From Drechmeria coniospora (lineage: Eukaryota; Ascomycota; Sordariomycetes; Hypocreales; Ophiocordycipitaceae): 64,000 nucleotides of DNA. Location of the stretch: contig NC_054391.1 of the NCBI RefSeq assembly GCF_001625195.1, positions 2,046,001 through 2,110,000 of the forward strand. The letters are read 5' to 3'. Position 1 is the first letter of the stretch. The number at the start of each line of letters is the position of its first letter. This document shows positions 22,304 to 33,421 of the stretch, piece by piece. Position numbers and translations under genes: made by a program. The notes beneath the pieces were generated by a model that made no database searches, was not told the DNA's origin, and saw only the letters and a program-made list of their open reading frames with translations.

Positions 22304-23299
22304 ATGGGTGGTTCGGCTTTTAGCTCGGGCAGTCATCCTCTCAGCACCCCTCGCATGCCAAAGCCTGTGTACGAGAAGGTCAAGGCTAGTTGCCACGAGA
22401 GGCTGAAGGAACTCTACGACTGCGTTGCGACACCTGTTCACGGCCCAGCCAAGGACGATTTCGGTGATGTCGATATTATGCTGGCTCGACCAAAACATGA
22501 CGACCAGACGCTCCTCCGAAGCTTGGAAGTGATCGGCAACGCTCTTGGCGCCGTGCAAAGCTTGCTCAGCGAAACGAGCTTTTCAAACTACGCACTACCT
22601 TGGCCGGCATCGATCTCGGATCCTGCCGACGGTGCCACCACCGAGGAAAGGCATGTCCAGGTCGATGTCCGCATTTTCGGCACCCTTGACGAGATGAACT
22701 GGATGCTCTTCAAACACGCCCATGGTGATGTATGGAACATCTTGGGCTCCACCATCAGACCCTACGGTCTGACGATAGACGAAACCGCCCTCTGGCTGCG
22801 TGTGCCCGAGATTGAAAAGAAAAACAGGAAGCTGGCCAAGGTATTCCTCACTTCGGAACCGGACGATGTCATCGAGTTCCTCGGACTTCCCACCGGCGAG
22901 TGCTGGAATCAGCCATTCGATAGTCTCGAGGCAATGTACGAGTATGTCTCTTGCTGTCGCATGATGTGGGTGCCGCCTCCCTCTCTAAACGGAGACGTTG
23001 GCAGGGGCGGTGGAGCTGAGGCGGGCGCCGAAGATCGAAAGATACGAACATCCAACGACCGCAGACGCATGAAGGGGAGGCCAGCATTCCGGAAATGGTT
23101 TGACGATTTCCACGTGCAGTGTCGAAAAGAGGGACGGTTCGCAGAGCAGAAGACAACGAGAGAGGCCATCACGAAGGAGGCGCTGACGAGGTTCAACGCC
23201 GAGGCCGAATTCAATCATCGCCGCGATGCTTTTGTACAGCAAACTGTTCCAGTATCTAATCACATCATGGTTCTTGAGGAGGCACCCGCCCTGGGTTAG
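22304..23299 (+). CDS. Nucleotidyltransferase-fold-like fungal protein, unknown role
   Basis: Frame of 331 residues from the first in-frame ATG. It resembles a family of uncharacterised fungal proteins with a nucleotidyltransferase-like signature: FGDVDIML (residues 53-60, with D55 and D57 as candidate metal ligands) and a third acidic residue at D121 in HVQVDVRIFG. These three positions match the hG...DxD...D pattern of the Pol-beta superfamily, although the usual helix-turn glycine/serine motif is weak. The following segment (FKHAHGDVWNILGSTIRP) and a DDVIEFLGLP motif are also family features. The C-terminal 100 residues are basic. The frame extends upstream without ATG, so a short 5' exon is possible. 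Whether it still transfers nucleotides is unknown; no toxin/antitoxin partner is seen next to it. Confidence 0.6.
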   Translation: MGGSAFSSGSHPLSTPRMPKPVYEKVKASCHERLKELYDCVATPVHGPAKDDFGDVDIMLARPKHDDQTLLRSLEVIGNALGAVQSLLSETSFSNYALPWPASISDPADGATTEERHVQVDVRIFGTLDEMNWMLFKHAHGDVWNILGSTIRPYGLTIDETALWLRVPEIEKKNRKLAKVFLTSEPDDVIEFLGLPTGECWNQPFDSLEAMYEYVSCCRMMWVPPPSLNGDVGRGGGAEAGAEDRKIRTSNDRRRMKGRPAFRKWFDDFHVQCRKEGRFAEQKTTREAITKEALTRFNAEAEFNHRRDAFVQQTVPVSNHIMVLEEAPALG

Positions 23300-25358
23300 T
23301 TACAAGCTATTTTTCATAGACAAAGCTGCCGCTGTTTGGTCTAGATAGCAAACATTATCAGGAACTATTATCAGGAACTATTATCGAACATGACTGAGTC
23401 CCACACTCTGACCCTTGCACTGCCTCCCCTCCTCCTTCCTTGTACTTTAGCCCTGACAGATGCCCGAAATATCATGGCCCTCGACGATATCCAGTGGTAC
23501 ACTATTCAGTCAGGGCACGATAGGAAATGTTCCTGGAGGAGCTTCCTGGCAGAAGGGGCGTCGGTAATCTATCGACGAGGATTTACACCAAGACAACGCC
23601 AGCAGATTATGCTTTAGATTAGAAATCCAGGCTCCAGGCAACTGATTTGCTAATACATATGTGTGTCGGAATGTGGACAAGCCATCTACTGGAGAAAGAA
23701 CTCGGCACGCATATGCTTGATAGTGTAGCATGCATATTGGAATCATCAGAACAGGCAGTGGTATTCGGACTCAGAAGTTGTATTGGGCAGAGATGGAAGT
23801 AACTCAACTATTGCGCACTCGACACCAGCCAACGGAAACTCAGGTTAATTTGGATGAGAATGGACCTCCCAAATCTTAACGCGACGAATTTGCGACATAC
23901 TATTGTAGGAAATGTAAGAGAATCAGAGGGATATGTTCTGGAACAAGCCCATCGGGTGATCGATTCCGAAAATGCACAAACCCCCCTCGACCCATCTTGT
24001 ATTGGTCCTGCCATAGCAAGGCAATGAGGGACATCGTTCTCGAGGATGTCTAGCCTGCAAGTTTCGATTTGAGGGGGTTCGGGGGCGTGAATTGGTTCAG
24101 TATTTTTTATAAAATCATTGATTTGTTTTGTCAACAGCCGACAAGTCGAAGTCGCTCGGGCAGGGGGTTGAGCGACATCGCCACCAGTGTCTGGACATCC
24201 TGGTGTCGAACTGAACAAAGTTCGATCTCGCAAAGGGTACGAAGTAGAGAATCGGCAAGATTAATCCGCTGTCGATCTGTTGACGGTCGGAATAGAACAC
24301 AAATCAAAAACCGTTTATGGCGCCGATAAACTGTTGTTTTCGCAGCATCGAGCTTGATCCCTGATCGGAGTGCAACGCTTTGTGTATTATATCGATCATT
24401 ATTATGTTAATAATTACCCGAAGCAAGCCTGTTCGTCACATATGAGTATTTGCTCGTCGTGACCGTTCCTCGCAGATTTATCGTGACTAGCCTTGGAAGT
24501 TGTGGCACACGGGTGAGATGCACCTGTCCAGATGCTCTTCTTGTCAGCTCAAATGCCAGTTTGGATAGCATCACCTCGAAGAAATTCCAAGTACCAGCCA
24601 TAGTTGAATCTCCCATAGCATAGTGGCGGACGTTTGAAAACTCCTCAACACTCAGTAACGCTGTGGCGGTGCCAGAGACTCGGCTTTGAAAGCAACAAGT
24701 GATAACAACCAAAATCTTGACTCAAGAGATTAGAGCAATATTCAAGGAACTTTCAACATTCAAGTAGAAGAAAACTTTCAGCAAAGAAGGCGGGGGGTTA
24801 CCTGCTCGCGAATGACTGGCTGCCCGGGACGCGAAGCAAACGGACCAACCGCCGACCCCATGTCCCTTGCCTCCGTAATCAACGCGTCACCCACAAAGAT
24901 AAAACAATGTGGGCGTAAAATTTTGCTTCCTAGAGTACTCTTCTTTGAATATCTTCATAGGTATTTGACGTTCTGCCGTTTCACTGATCCGTCAGGGGTT
25001 CGCTCTCAACACCGCTCTCGCCAAGAAACAATACTCATCACTTCGCATACAATGGACACATCGATGAGTGAATAACTGTATAAAATACGGTGCCATCTCG
25101 GATAGATATGTAAACTTCATTCACTGACACCGCCCACCATGAGACCTACGCCTCCTGTCGGCGGCCTCGCTGATATAGGTGCCGGATGTGATTCTCGATA
25201 GAGATGCCGGCTCCACCATGCAGTCACAGACGTACAGTTGCTCACATATGGCTTTGGATGAATTGCGTGGCCCTGTTTTGCCATGAAACGGCAACAACTA
25301 TAAAAGGGGCCCTCAACTCTCCGCTATTCGCCTGTTTCCTTCGCCTGTCGACACACGC
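23300..25358. other. AT-richer gap with scattered open frames
   Basis: A 2 kb gap inside an AT-richer island. Minus-strand open frames at 23808-24233 and 24407-24712 look protein-like in part but have no recognisable domain or splice pattern. Two near-identical ATTATCAGGAACT units occur at about 23355-23380. The downstream end carries the TATA box of the next gene. Confidence 0.4.
25298..25306 (+). promoter_or_regulatory. TATA box (CTATAAAAG)
   Basis: CTATAAAAG about 60 bases upstream of the ATG at 25359, followed by a CT-rich leader. It supports the chosen start and shows that the orphan gene is probably transcribed. Confidence 0.6.
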
Positions 25359-26854
25359 ATGAGCTTCTTCTCTGGAGATCGATCCTGCTTCGAGGTTGTT
25401 CATTACTTTCAGTACTGCTGTTTTATGCAAGATTTCAACATGGATGGAAAACAGCCACGTCACATTGATGGCCTTGTTGGTGACGACGAGAGGGTTTTGC
25501 AGTGTCCTTCTGACGTAAGTACAGAATGCCTCACCCTGTCGGTGTTTGGTTCCTCATGCTCCGGCAGTTGCGGAAACCCATGTTCACAGACAATACAGGA
25601 TGCGAGCATGATAGTCTACAAAGCCAAATCGCAACTAGTTGGCTCCCTTGACACTGGAAACCCTTCTGCAATCCGCGCAGATCATATTATCGACAATCTT
25701 GATTCCTTCTTCGATGACTCGGATTCCGATACCAACATCTACAACCTTTCAGGTTCCGTCAGTACTCACTCGACAGCCACGTTTGACCTTTTTCTTTTTC
25801 AGTTTGTAACGTCTGTTATACAGGAAAACTATCGCCCTAAAGTCATGCCTGAATACAACTACGATCACACTTTCGATTATAGGTAGGAATCAGCACCAGG
25901 CCCCGTCGGCTGGCTATTCGTGAACTAATGGCGTCGTTCAGCACCATGGAAGTTCTCCGTTGTGATGGAGGCAGTTTTCACGTGAGAATACAGCTGCTTT
26001 TGCAGTTCCGATTTTTTCGCCGCCTCCTGTCGTTGCCACGGCCTGTCGATGGATGGAATATCCCAGGCGTACGTCGTTCGGTATTCGCCGTGCTTGTCGC
26101 CTCCATGGCTTCTGTCGATGGCCTCGCCGGCACGGAGCCGACAATTAACCTTCCTCGGCTGGTATCTGCACTTCAGCTCGCCATCCAGTGGGGACTTTCA
26201 ATCGTCATTACGAAACTGCGGTTCACCATATGGCGTTACATCCAGCACCGAATCCTTCGTTACCACCCGTTCGGTGTGAGAAAGAATGCCGTCGACGGTG
26301 AAGCCGTCATGGATGAAAGTTACTTCATATTTCGCTCCCAAGAGCTCTACCGCGCTTGGAAGCTTGTCTTTGGCTGTCCCTTTACCGAAAATGTTCTGGC
26401 TGCGTTTGAGTTGCCACTTCTGGTCTCTCTCGTCGTGCCAAAAGAACTATGGGTAGGAATATTGACAGGCCTTGACAAAGATTTCGTCTATTCTGTCGAA
26501 ACGATCGACAATGAACGGCATTCATACATGACCTCGGAAGAATCATTCACTGCCGTCTCCCAGCAGTACATGCTGAGTCTGGATTTCTGGGAGTGTGGCT
26601 ACTTTCGAGAACAGCCACTACTGCCTATCTGCAGAAGCATCGGCATTAGACCTCCCTCCTTCTATCGGGGTTATCCGGTCTCGCTCAAGCATCTCCCGGG
26701 AGACAAGAACGAGCGTTATCCGCTGAATTCGAAGGTCTGGGAAGTGGATGCTCGCACTATTGCTGACGACGACGCAAACCAGCTGGCTCACGGTCGGTTT
26801 TGCACGGTCCCTAGTCACTGGCCAAGTGTAGGTTACGCTTTGGCGAGAAAGTGA
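25359..26854 (+). CDS. Two-exon hypothetical protein of the AT-richer island
   Basis: Not recognised. I join 25359-25882 and 25942-26854 across a 59-base intron (GTAGGA donor, GAACTAATG branch region, TTCAG acceptor); the join keeps frame (DHTFDY to STMEVL) and gives 478 residues. Exon 1 codes an acidic region with FFDDSDSDTN. Exon 2 has a basic, hydrophobic N-part (possible membrane helix near AIQWGLSIVITKLRF), a central segment with ELYRAWKLVFGCPFTEN, and a C-terminal part with FYRGYPVSLKHLPGDKNERY. A canonical GTAAGT donor at 25515 with a CACAG acceptor ending at 25589 encloses 75 bases, a multiple of three, so an extra intron (453-residue product) is equally compatible. Codon use is less GC-rich than in neighbouring housekeeping genes. 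Function unknown. Confidence 0.5.
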
Positions 26855-28218
26855 CAATTTCGTGTGCGCTCCCCACAGGCTTTTGATTGAGCATGCTGTT
26901 GGAAGCACATTGGCCTGAAAATCAGAGGCGTAATATTCGGGCAAAGGAGCATCTGACACGGAGCAATTGTTGAATATCTCGCGTCGTTACAACACCATAC
27001 AAGTACATTGGCCGAGCTTTCGCGGTTGCATGCTCGCTATTCCTCTAGCTTCCTTGGTCACACAGGTTAGTTTGGATGATTCTATAACGTTCGGTAACCT
27101 AAAAAAACGTTTTGAAGTTTGTCCCAAGCCAAAATCGACATGAAATAGTGTTCCATATGGGCTGGGCCAAAGTTGAATCGGCACATTCTTCTTGAATTGC
27201 CGTGTAGACCAGTCGTTGGCGTCGGTAACCTTGATGATGAATTCTCACGGGTAGATGAAATGCCAAGAAAGGAGTCATGAGAAACGTTGGCGACGTACAA
27301 ATGTATGTTGGTGATTATTGAGGTAACCAGCATCAGCTGAGAATAGCATAAAGATCGAGGCCATATCACAACAAGGATTGTTCATACTCATCAGAGAGCT
27401 TATTTTCCTCCTGTAGCTTCACCGGAACATGGGCACTGGTACTTGTATTTTCTTTGCGACATTCGTACTGGCCGATGTTGATATCTGGTGAGACGGGTTG
27501 CAAGATGTGCAAAGGATATTCGATGCAAATGCAGCGGGTTAGAGCGGGACCGTGTGGAGGGCTCGTCTAGAGGAGCCTGTCATTGTGCGTTGCTTATGTG
27601 TCAACTCTTGGACACTATAGTCTGGGCTTGCAGTGTGCTGTATCCTGATAGGCATCAACGTGCAACATCTACAGCCGAGCCGTTCGATACAAGGCCTTCC
27701 AAAGTGACGCAACGCCTTTGCAACACAATCATCGGCGTAGCAGAGATTTAAAAGCAAGCATGGAATGACAAGGTCGATTAGAATGAGGTATGGCAGCATG
27801 TACAAAGTGTCGGTTCTGGCCCGGCGCCCTCCTCCGCTGACCTCGCAAGCGCTACCTCTGTATTCGTCAGAATGAACTCGGGTAATTTTGCACGGCAGAA
27901 ACTTTGCAGCAAGCTGGAAATGTCTATAGGTACAGCCGAATGCCAACTGTACGAATGATGGCAACGGGTCCATGGGCGACCCCGAGGCGAGCTGAACTTT
28001 AGGAGTAGGGCAATACGTCGCAGTCTCTGCTGTTGGACCGCGTCTTTCTTACATCGATACGCCGTTCTCGTTGTCATGCATTATTTGCGGTCCCAGATTC
28101 AAGTCTCCGTGCATGCAAATGGTGCTGTTTGTACTGACTGTGTTAACTTCGGTGCCCTCGTCGTCGTCGTCGTGTTCGTCGTTTGCTCATCCATGAATGA
28201 GTGCAGCGGTCATGGCCA
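26855..28218. other. Intergenic, nothing recognised
   Basis: A 1.4 kb gap after the orphan gene up to the TMA20 stop codon. A (GTC)n stretch lies near 28157-28185. Open frames present (for example 27539-27973 minus) show no domain. Confidence 0.45.
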
Positions 28219-28913
28219 TCACTCCTTGCCAAGATTCCAGAGGCCATCTCCCAGGAAGTGTGCATCCTCGACGACGGGCCCTTTGCCCTTTGCCTTGACC
28301 TCGTCCGTGCCGACGACGAGGGTGCCGACAGCGCAGGCCTCTTCCTTGCCCTCGGCCATGATCACGACCGGTTCCCCCTTGGCCAGCTCGCGACTCCACC
28401 TACCGTCATCGTCGACGCGCTGATCCATCTCCTGTCCCTCCGGGAGCTGCTTCAGTGCACCTTCGATCGGTAGTCGGCCGCCTTTGGAAGTTAGGCCTGG
28501 GGCCATGAGGGTGGCGCCCGAGAGGACGAAGCGGATGGCGCCGCGATCGATACGAATCGTGGGGAAGCCCTGGGGGAAACGGTGGACGAGACGCAGGTGG
28601 GGGATGAGCACGGCCGTGTCCTGCTGGTAGAAGAGCGGTTCGGCGTCGAGGACGTAGAGGGTGTTGCGGTCGGGCAGCTTCATGCTCGAGAGCGAGGCCT
28701 TTTTCGGCAGAATCTCGTCAATGTGCGGTGTGAGGAGCGGGTAGGTCGAGAGGAGCGACTGTCGGAGGGAGCGCTGGACCGAAGACTTGAGCTTCTGCTT
28801 GGGGGCGGCTTGAATGCTGCGGCGAGCTCGGTCAGCAGCGAACGAGACGGAAGCAAGGCGAGCTGCCGAGCATTGATCTGACTGCGCGGGCATCCTCACT
28901 CCTTTTTAAACAT
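28219..28913 (-). CDS. TMA20: Translation machinery-associated protein 20 (MCT-1/PUA)
   Basis: Ribosome-associated protein of the MCT-1/Tma20 family, which with Tma22 and Tma64 acts in ribosome recycling and re-initiation. The model is 203 residues in two exons: a 14-base first exon at 28913-28900 and 28816-28219, separated by an 83-base intron (GTGAGG donor, GCTGACC branch, GCAG acceptor). The join produces MFKKDIQ, the expected family N-terminus. The rest is collinear with MCT-1: IDEILPKK, an LFYQQ stretch, PHLRLVHRFP, then the PUA domain with GAIRFVLSGATLMAPGLTS and VVIMAEGKEEACAVG, ending HFLGDGLWNLGKE. A 20-residue insertion (about 128-147) in the PUA domain is hydrophilic. Reading the long frame from 28899 alone would give a wrong N-terminus. 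Confidence 0.93.
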
Positions 28914-29609
28914 TTTGGGCGCTTCTTGAAAGGGCGGCCGACAAGGAGGGATGCTGGTCCTGATGGACAAGACGTTGGGGCTGGCGATGGGTCGGTTGTT
29001 GGAGGGGAAAAAGTTGATGAGAGACCGAGCAAAGCTGCCCCGCGGTTGGTGGTTGGTGGTTGGTGATGGATTGGCGATGGCGGGGTCGGTACTCTGTTTG
29101 GTATGAACACCAACTAATATTAATATCAATGCCTAAATCGGATACTGACAGCGGTACCTACAGCACAACTACAGCACACCCCGCCGTACCAACTCCTACC
29201 AAGCTCCAGAGTGCCCCTTTGCTTTGCAGGCACCAACCATCACTGAAGCCCACCAAGGGAATGCGTGCTTTACACGACGAGAATGCACGAGGCAGGGCTC
29301 ATGCATGGCAGCATTGCTATTACGGAAGTAGCCATGACCTGTTCCGGTGGTTTTAGCACACGGGTCGGCAATGCAAGCATGTCTTGGGACCATATGACAC
29401 CTTTCAACGGATCACCACCTGGTCGAGACAGCCGTTGCCGTACCTGTATAGGGTATTGCCAGATAGATACATGGTGCCCATTTTGCAGCATACTTATGTT
29501 ACTATCCGGTGCTTACAATTCTGTTCGGTAAGCAATGGTTGGCCGTGTCGAAGTGCCTGTCAAGCCGTCTCCCGGCCAGCCAGCAGTCTCCGCCGGCGTA
29601 TCTACCCAT
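28914..29609. other. Intergenic between TMA20 and I78 inhibitor
   Basis: About 0.7 kb: the TMA20 promoter side and the 3' end of the next minus-strand gene. A GGTTGGTGGTTGGTGGTTGG-type repeat occurs near 29043-29063. No coding signal. Confidence 0.5.
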
Positions 29610-29922
29610 CTACCCGTACAGAATATGGGTCACCAAGCCTTCCGAGTTCATGTAAACGTTGAGCCGGTTCTCGTCATGGTCCTTCTTGATCAACTGTCCA
29701 GGGTAGATGATGCGGTGGACGGCGGGCAGGTCGCCATTGCAAAATGACTGCGCCGTTTGGTCAGTGCAGGCCAAGACGGTCAGATGTAACAGACGCGGCG
29801 AAAGGGGGACAAGGAGGGTTGGAGTAGGCCGGTACCTTTTCGTCCGAGTCGGTTTCGTGCAGCCTCTTGCCGACGAGCTTCTTTTCCCATTCCTGCGTCG
29901 AGAGAGGGGTTTCCAAGGGCAT
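29610..29922 (-). CDS. Peptidase inhibitor of family I78
   Basis: Small protein of 74 residues assembled from two exons, 29922-29836 and 29747-29610, joined across an 88-base intron (GTACCG donor, ACTGACC branch, CAG acceptor). The product reads MPLETPLSTQEWEKKLVGKR, then, across the junction, a DLPAVHRIIYPGQLIKKDHD segment and ENRLNVYMNSEGLVTHILYG. This matches the fungal I78 (potato inhibitor I-like) pattern: an N-terminal EW..KLVGK, the LPxxHRIIxPG loop bearing the presumed reactive site, and the NRLNVxxxxxGxVxxxxxG C-terminus. I see no signal peptide, so it should act inside the cell, perhaps on vacuolar or cytosolic serine proteases. Neither exon alone forms a long open frame, so simple frame scans miss it. 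Confidence 0.85.
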
Positions 29923-32578
29923 CGTGGCGCCGATATGAGGCAAGCTGGCGGATGGGTGGTGCGGAGAAGAGAAGAAGCGGAATGAAGACGGGCGTTGCGG
30001 GTACAGAGGGATCTTGTCTACTCGTGCGCAGAGGAGAGAAAGAAGGAGAAAGCGGTTGAGGGTCGATCGGCTCAAGGTGGCTTCTCGATGATGACGTCGA
30101 CTCACGTGCAGTCCAACATCTGGCGTTGCTCTCATGAGTACCATCCGAATAATCCACGCGGCGAGATGGAACCGCACGATCCCAGTAGGCGCAGTTCATG
30201 TTAGATGGTACGAGTATTGCCGTGTTTTATTTCACAAGCAAATGATTGTACAGGTGGTAGTGGTCCAACTTGTTCGTACTTGATACAGTCGTGGCTCAAA
30301 TGGCTCAGTTCCCAACGCATACTGTACATCAATATTATTACTACAAGTACAGTACGGAGTACGCGTTACTCCAAGTACTAGTGAGTATCAGGAGGTATCT
30401 GAATCACTCGGCATGGACTCGATTGATTACCCAAGTCCTCCGTACAACCTGCTGTATAGGTACGTACTTCATGCTTCCTTGCGGGTATTATTATGATCAT
30501 GTTCAACATTTACATGACATGTGTTGAGGTTGGTAGGTATTCTCCGTTCTGTACTTGTTGGTGTGTTATGTGCTATCGGTATAGGGTATTTTCGCCGTCC
30601 AGATGTTCACATGTACTGTGCTGTACAGCGCACGGAGTACTCCGTACCCAAGTATTACTTAGGTAGGTAAGTACTTGTAAGTAAGTTGGTAATACCTGGC
30701 AGCCGACGTGACTGACCGTGGGGCAACCAGCTGTGGCACCAGTCGTGCTCATTGATGTTCTCGTAGTATCCATCCAGTCAATCACATCGACCCCTGCTAG
30801 GGCCAGGTGAGCAGCTCAATAATTGCCAAAAATAAATCAAAATCAAAACGGAAGCCAAAGGGGCTGCGCAAACTGCAGACCCAGCACTGCCTCAGCCTCT
30901 GCCATTGCCCTTCCGCCAGGAATTTGCCGCCATGCCATTCCTTTGGCCGAGTGGCGTGGCGCAGACTGCACTAAGTAATACTAGGTACTTACAGCACCTG
31001 CAAGTACTCTGTACTCCGCCACGCGTAATACAGTACTTGCTGTACAGTGCATGTACATGAGCTACTCCATTGAAAGGTGGAACAGAATGTTGGTGCAAAA
31101 GCGTTACGCCGGTTCTCATACCAGCACATGGAAGCTTGTATTTGTACGCTACAGTCCGTACCAGAGTAATGGAAATAAGCTTTGGCAGATTTGCGCAGCG
31201 GCCTTTCGTGCAATATTACGGAGTAGATGCTGCATCAATAGTATTACTCATAACCAAAAATGGGTCCTGGATACGAGCTCCAGCGCTCTGTACGAAGTGA
31301 GGATACCGTGGGAACAAACTACTTCTCTTTTGCTTCATCTGTCGCAGTTCTTCAAGAACATGGCCAGCCACCTAGCACACTACTGCCTACCCACCAACAT
31401 CGTCCGTTGATGTAATAATGCAGTAGCAGATGAAGAAGCGACCAATTAGGGAAGCGGCACATCATTGTTGGTTGGACATGGTGCTCGGATTTCGTGAGAT
31501 GTGGTGTCTGTCAGTACTGGTGAATCATTAGGCTGGTTCGACAGCACAAATATCCAAGAAACAGGGGCTTCAGCGTACTTGCGTTTGCAGGTGTATTAAC
31601 CTTCCTGCTACGGAGTACTCCGTACAGGTAATACTTACTATTACATGTAGGTACCCAATAAGTACAAGAACGGGGTACGTCGTCACTGCGCACCTAACAG
31701 CTTCAGCCGCCTCAGCCAAAGTCGCGAGGCGCCCCCCCCCCCCCCCGCCCTCCCCCAAAACCCTCTAAAAATGGGTCAGCGCTGGCTGTGGAGTGCTTGC
31801 GCATGGGACGTCGGAGTACGGAGGACTTCGGAACAATTCCTGCCATCAAGCTCAGAAAACAGTACTATGCACTGTAAGCACTTTGCACAAGTACTGTTGG
31901 TATGCAGCACCCAAGTACTTTAACAGTAGTAAATATTACTTGGACTACAGTACGAGGTAACCAGTTTTTTTTTAAGTGTACATGTACTAGTAGGTGTGCA
32001 ACTGCTCCGTACTGAGTACTGTACTGTGTAGGTACATGCTCACCGACACGCAAATACCTAAGTACATAGTACGGAGTATGTACAGTACGGAGTAGGTACA
32101 GCACGGAGTACAGAGTACACAAACCTAAAATGCAAGTACTTAACAGTACATGGCCAAGTGAGTACTTACAGTACATGGCCAAACAGATGCTTGCACTAGA
32201 ACGTACCAGGTACTGGATAGGGCGCTAGAACTTAATATCATCATAATACAGGTCCCCAGCAAATGTACCTGAATGCGCCTACTCCTTTTCGGGGACCAGG
32301 CTGACCAGACACCGCTCACCAGCTGTCCCTCTTGTGCTTGCTTCCATTCCCATTTCTTTCCTCCTGCTCATACCCATCCATCGTCATCGATTGCTGTTCT
32401 CTGCTCGCCTCAAGCCAAGTCTTGCTCTTCCTCCTCAGGGGCCACAAAGGACCAGCATCGCCGTCTCATTGCAGAGCCGAGCTGAGCTTCGTCTCGCGCC
32501 GTGGCCCTTCTGCCAAACACGCGACGCTCTTGAAGCTCCCCATCCATACATTGGGGCCGCTCGATTGTTTCGCCCAAC
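29923..32578. repeat. Gene-poor interval with GTAC-motif clusters
   Basis: A 2.7 kb gap. It contains TACGGAGTAC/TACTCCGTAC words near 30350, 30635-30650 and 31610-31625, and repeatedly across 32020-32120, with CAAGTACTTG-type words and (GTAC)-rich stretches. A C15 run is at 31732-31746. No gene is supported. Confidence 0.65.
31732..31746. repeat. Poly-C tract, 15 bases
   Basis: Uninterrupted C15 followed by G and more C-rich sequence. Same class as the other homopolymer runs in the intergenic DNA. Confidence 0.9.
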
Positions 32579-33421
32579 ATGTCGCCCGTTCGCTTCTCGC
32601 TCGCCGCCACCCTTCTCCTCCTTTGCGACTTGCCATCCTCCCTCGCCGGTATCGTCCGCCACGATTGTCTCTCCCTACACTCATCGTCGCTCACCGCCGA
32701 CTGCGCCGACCGCTCCGTGCTCGCCAGCTGCCTTGCCGGCCTCACTGGCACCGCTCCCGACGACATTCAAAGCTGCTTCCTTGACGCCGGATGCTCCGAA
32801 GACGAGGCCGCCGTCGAGGCGGAGGCAATTTCTCGGCGCTGTGACCGTCTCCCTCAAGGTGGCGACCTTCGCAGGCGGTACCTAGCACTGGACCTGCGCT
32901 CTCAGGTGTCGGAGACGGTCGAGCTCGCCGAGTTCCTGAGGCGAGACACCGCCACGCCGGCCCCGACCAAGCTCCACGGCGCAGAATGCTTCACGACCTC
33001 GACCATTGACACCACCACCTGCCTCTTGACCACCGCGGACGGGGTGCAGAAGACGCAGACGTGCACGCCCACCCAGGTGGCCAGGAGCGAGTGCGCCCCG
33101 GGTCTCAAGTGCACCATCGGGGTCAACAACGAGGACATCTGCATGGTCCTGCACAACAATCTCGAAACGGGCGGCATCATCATCGCCATCGTGTTTGCCG
33201 TCATCATCGTCGTCGGCCTCGGCTCACTCACCTTCCTTTGCTGCCGCGATCGTCGTAACCAGAAGAGCATGGCGGCCAAGGCGGAGGCTGTCGCGCTCGC
33301 CCGCGCAGCCACCAAGAAGCACCATCAGGAGTCCCGCGCCCCGTTGATGCAGGAACAACAGCACATGCAGCGCGATGGCGCTCCGGGAAGCCCGAATCCC
33401 TTCATGGACCAAGCGCACTAG
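32579..33421 (+). CDS. Secreted-domain single-pass membrane protein, cysteine-rich
   Basis: Intronless gene, 280 residues, not assignable to a named family. Layout: signal peptide (1 to about 23, with LAATLLLLCDLP), an extracellular segment with six cysteines (C30, C42, C51, C66, C72, C88), a linker, a second six-cysteine segment (C137-C188), one transmembrane helix (about 198-220, GGIIIAIVFAVIIVVGLGSL), and a basic, glutamine-rich cytoplasmic tail of about 58 residues. The even cysteine number suggests disulfides in the outer region. The fold of a wall sensor or receptor-like protein is possible, but a CFEM motif (eight cysteines in fixed spacing) is not met. The leader is CT-rich, as in expressed fungal genes. 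Confidence 0.7.
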   Translation: MSPVRFSLAATLLLLCDLPSSLAGIVRHDCLSLHSSSLTADCADRSVLASCLAGLTGTAPDDIQSCFLDAGCSEDEAAVEAEAISRRCDRLPQGGDLRRRYLALDLRSQVSETVELAEFLRRDTATPAPTKLHGAECFTTSTIDTTTCLLTTADGVQKTQTCTPTQVARSECAPGLKCTIGVNNEDICMVLHNNLETGGIIIAIVFAVIIVVGLGSLTFLCCRDRRNQKSMAAKAEAVALARAATKKHHQESRAPLMQEQQHMQRDGAPGSPNPFMDQAH

